Shown: one piece after another, positions 12,457-13,637 of the stretch
How positions within the stretch are numbered: the stretch's first letter is position 1
Layout: each line of letters starts with the position of its first letter
Assembly: GCA_017860555.1 (NCBI GenBank)
Contig: JAGDMJ010000035.1
Location: 1-13,637 of the forward strand
Direction: 5' to 3'
Length of the DNA stretch: 13,637 bases
DNA from: Bacteroidota bacterium
GTDB lineage: Bacteria > Bacteroidota > Ignavibacteria > UBA10030 > UBA6906
Position numbers and translations under genes: made by a program
The notes under the pieces: generated by a model
What the model saw: the letters and a program-made list of their open reading frames with translations, nothing else
The model's database searches: none
Told to the model about the DNA's origin: nothing

Positions 12457-12774
12457 TCATTCCTCCAGGCTTTCCACCCACAGATCCTCCCCGACGATCT
12501 TCACCAGGTACGTTTTCACCTTGCCGCTTCCGACCGTCGCTTTCCCGGTCTCCAATGAAAAGGTCCATCCGTGCATCGGACAGGCAACGGTGAGATCTTC
12601 CAGGATCCCCTGGTGGAGCATGGGGAAATGCTGATGAGCGCAGACATTGTCAATCGCATAGAACTTGCCCCGCACATTCCAGAGCGCCACATCCTCGTCC
12701 CCCACCTTCACGCGTTTGCTCTTGCCGTCCGGGATGGCGGAGGCTTTTCCGATTTTGACGAAGGTCCCGGCCAT
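12457..12774 (-). CDS. Rieske [2Fe-2S] ferredoxin-like protein
   Basis: This 105-residue protein is a stand-alone Rieske domain of the NirD/dioxygenase-ferredoxin type. The cluster ligands are visible as C45-A-H47 (CAHQHFPM) and C65-P-M-H68 (CPMHGW), the CxH...CxxH pattern with a 17-residue gap. The rest (VALWNVRGKFYAIDN, FSLETGKA, and YLVKIVGEDLWVE at the end) is standard for the fold. No membrane segment or oxygenase domain is present. It would act as a soluble one-electron carrier; its partner is unknown. The start ATG at 12774 lies 3 bp after the MBL hydrolase stop, so translation is probably coupled. Location next to queG, which needs an electron donor, is suggestive but proves nothing. 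Confidence 0.92.
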   Translation of the reverse strand: MAGTFVKIGKASAIPDGKSKRVKVGDEDVALWNVRGKFYAIDNVCAHQHFPMLHQGILEDLTVACPMHGWTFSLETGKATVGSGKVKTYLVKIVGEDLWVESLEE

Positions 12775-12777
12775 ACG

Positions 12778-13623
12778 TCACTCCATGGTAAGCGTTTGTC
12801 CGAGGGTGAATCCCTTCCCGGTGCGCTCCACATAACCCGCCGTGAGGACAGGGTCATGTTCGAAGAACATGACCCACTGTTCATCCACAGCACGGTCAAG
12901 CGTCGTGCGTTTCTCTTCCAGTGTGACCAGCGGGCGCAGATCGTACGCCATGATCCAGGGAAGATGCAGATGCGAAGCAAGCGGAACCAGGTCCGCGCAA
13001 TACAGGAGGCTCGATTGTCCGTCGCTGATCAGCGGACACTGCAGCGCGGTCGTGTGGCCGTGCACCAGCCGTGCCCGGATCCCGGGAAGGATCTCTTCTT
13101 CTCCGTGGATGAACTTCAGCACTCCGGCTTCATGCAACGGCATGAAATCGCCGGGGAGAAAACTCGCACGATCCCGGTCGGTAGGATGAAGCGCCGCCTC
13201 CCAATGCCGCTGCTGCACATGGTACGTTGCGTTGGGAAATGCGGGAACGATGTGCTCTCCCTCCCGACAGGTCGCGCCTCCGGCATGGTCAAAATGCAGA
13301 TGCGTAAGAATGACGTCCGTGATGTCGCCGGGCGTCAAATGATGCCGTGCGAGAGACGCAACCATGACCTCCCTCCCCCCTTCCATCTTGTAGATGGACG
13401 CGAACTTCTGGTCGAACTTGTCGCCATTGCCGGTATCCACGAGGATCCTTCGCCCGTCTCCGACGAGCAAGAGTACGCGCGCCGCCATGGCAATGCGGTT
13501 GCGCTCATCCGGCGGATTGGTTTTTTCCCAGAGCGGGCGCGGGACCACCCCGAACATCGCGCCGCCGTCCAGGGCAAAGCGTCCGGTCTCAATGGCATGC
13601 AGGTCGTAGCTACCGATCTTCAT
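12778..13623 (-). CDS. Metallo-beta-lactamase-fold hydrolase
   Basis: This 281-residue MBL-fold protein has the full binuclear metal site. The motif THLHFDHAGG gives H108, H110, D112 and H113. H190 follows in VHGHTT, D211 in CADLVP and a late H256 in FEHDP. An ILVDTGNGDKFD strand precedes the motif, as in lactonase- and methyl-parathion-hydrolase-like members. Substrate cannot be read from the sequence: lactone, ester or thioester hydrolysis are all possible in this group. There is no signal peptide, so it is likely cytoplasmic. The start ATG at 13623 has GGAG 5 nt upstream, seen in the last bases of the window. It leads the visible MBL-Rieske-queG-trxB run; the promoter, if any, lies beyond the right edge. 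Confidence 0.92.
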   Translation of the reverse strand: MKIGSYDLHAIETGRFALDGGAMFGVVPRPLWEKTNPPDERNRIAMAARVLLLVGDGRRILVDTGNGDKFDQKFASIYKMEGGREVMVASLARHHLTPGDITDVILTHLHFDHAGGATCREGEHIVPAFPNATYHVQQRHWEAALHPTDRDRASFLPGDFMPLHEAGVLKFIHGEEEILPGIRARLVHGHTTALQCPLISDGQSSLLYCADLVPLASHLHLPWIMAYDLRPLVTLEEKRTTLDRAVDEQWVMFFEHDPVLTAGYVERTGKGFTLGQTLTME

Positions 13624-13637
13624 GGTGACTCCGTCGT

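Overview
The window is a bacterial chromosome segment, GC-rich by eye, with every recognisable gene on the minus strand. It therefore reads from the right edge (upstream) to the left edge (downstream). The 31-residue, extremely basic COX24/AURKAIP1-like protein beginning MPSGKKRKRHK is a form I associate with the Bacteroidota/Chlorobiota/Ignavibacteriota assemblage. However, most genes have strong AGGAGG-type Shine-Dalgarno sites, and the sppA promoter is a near-consensus TTGACA-N17-TATTAT. Both argue against classical Bacteroidia, which rarely use SD sites and have a different promoter consensus. An Ignavibacteria/Chlorobi-like or related uncultured lineage is my inference, not a proven assignment.

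Reading in the direction of transcription, block 1 (about 13623 to 10467) is a tight redox/hydrolase cluster: an MBL-fold hydrolase, a Rieske [2Fe-2S] ferredoxin-like protein, epoxyqueuosine reductase QueG and thioredoxin reductase TrxB, with gaps of 3 to 36 bp. Block 2 (10252 to 9434) is a single secreted cupredoxin-like protein with a carboxypeptidase-regulatory-like repeat, closed by a hairpin terminator. Block 3 (9325 to 5227) is a proteostasis unit: three tandem, divergent Hsp20 small heat-shock proteins, an intrinsic-terminator-like hairpin, then the ATP-dependent protease Lon, which ends at a textbook terminator. The sequence before the first hsp20 carries a cluster of TGTCA/TGACA half-sites, including a perfect 10-bp inverted repeat, and a near-match to a sigma-54 (-24/-12) promoter.

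Block 4 (5126 to 1) starts at the sppA promoter. It continues through signal peptide peptidase SppA, an HU/IHF-family nucleoid protein (TTG start), a zinc-ribbon/TM/TPR protein, the COX24-like mini-protein, a YtxH-family protein and a DUF948 protein (GTG start). A strong GC-rich hairpin then precedes an EF-G-like GTPase of the EF-G-2 type, which is cut by the left window edge.

No tRNA, rRNA, CRISPR array, insertion sequence or phage gene was seen. Most of the window is conserved housekeeping and stress content. The less explained parts are the hsp20 control region, the hairpin between hsp20 and lon, the hairpin before the EF-G-like gene, the uncharacterised zinc-ribbon/TPR and cupredoxin-like proteins, and a short degenerate repeat near 10.4 kb.
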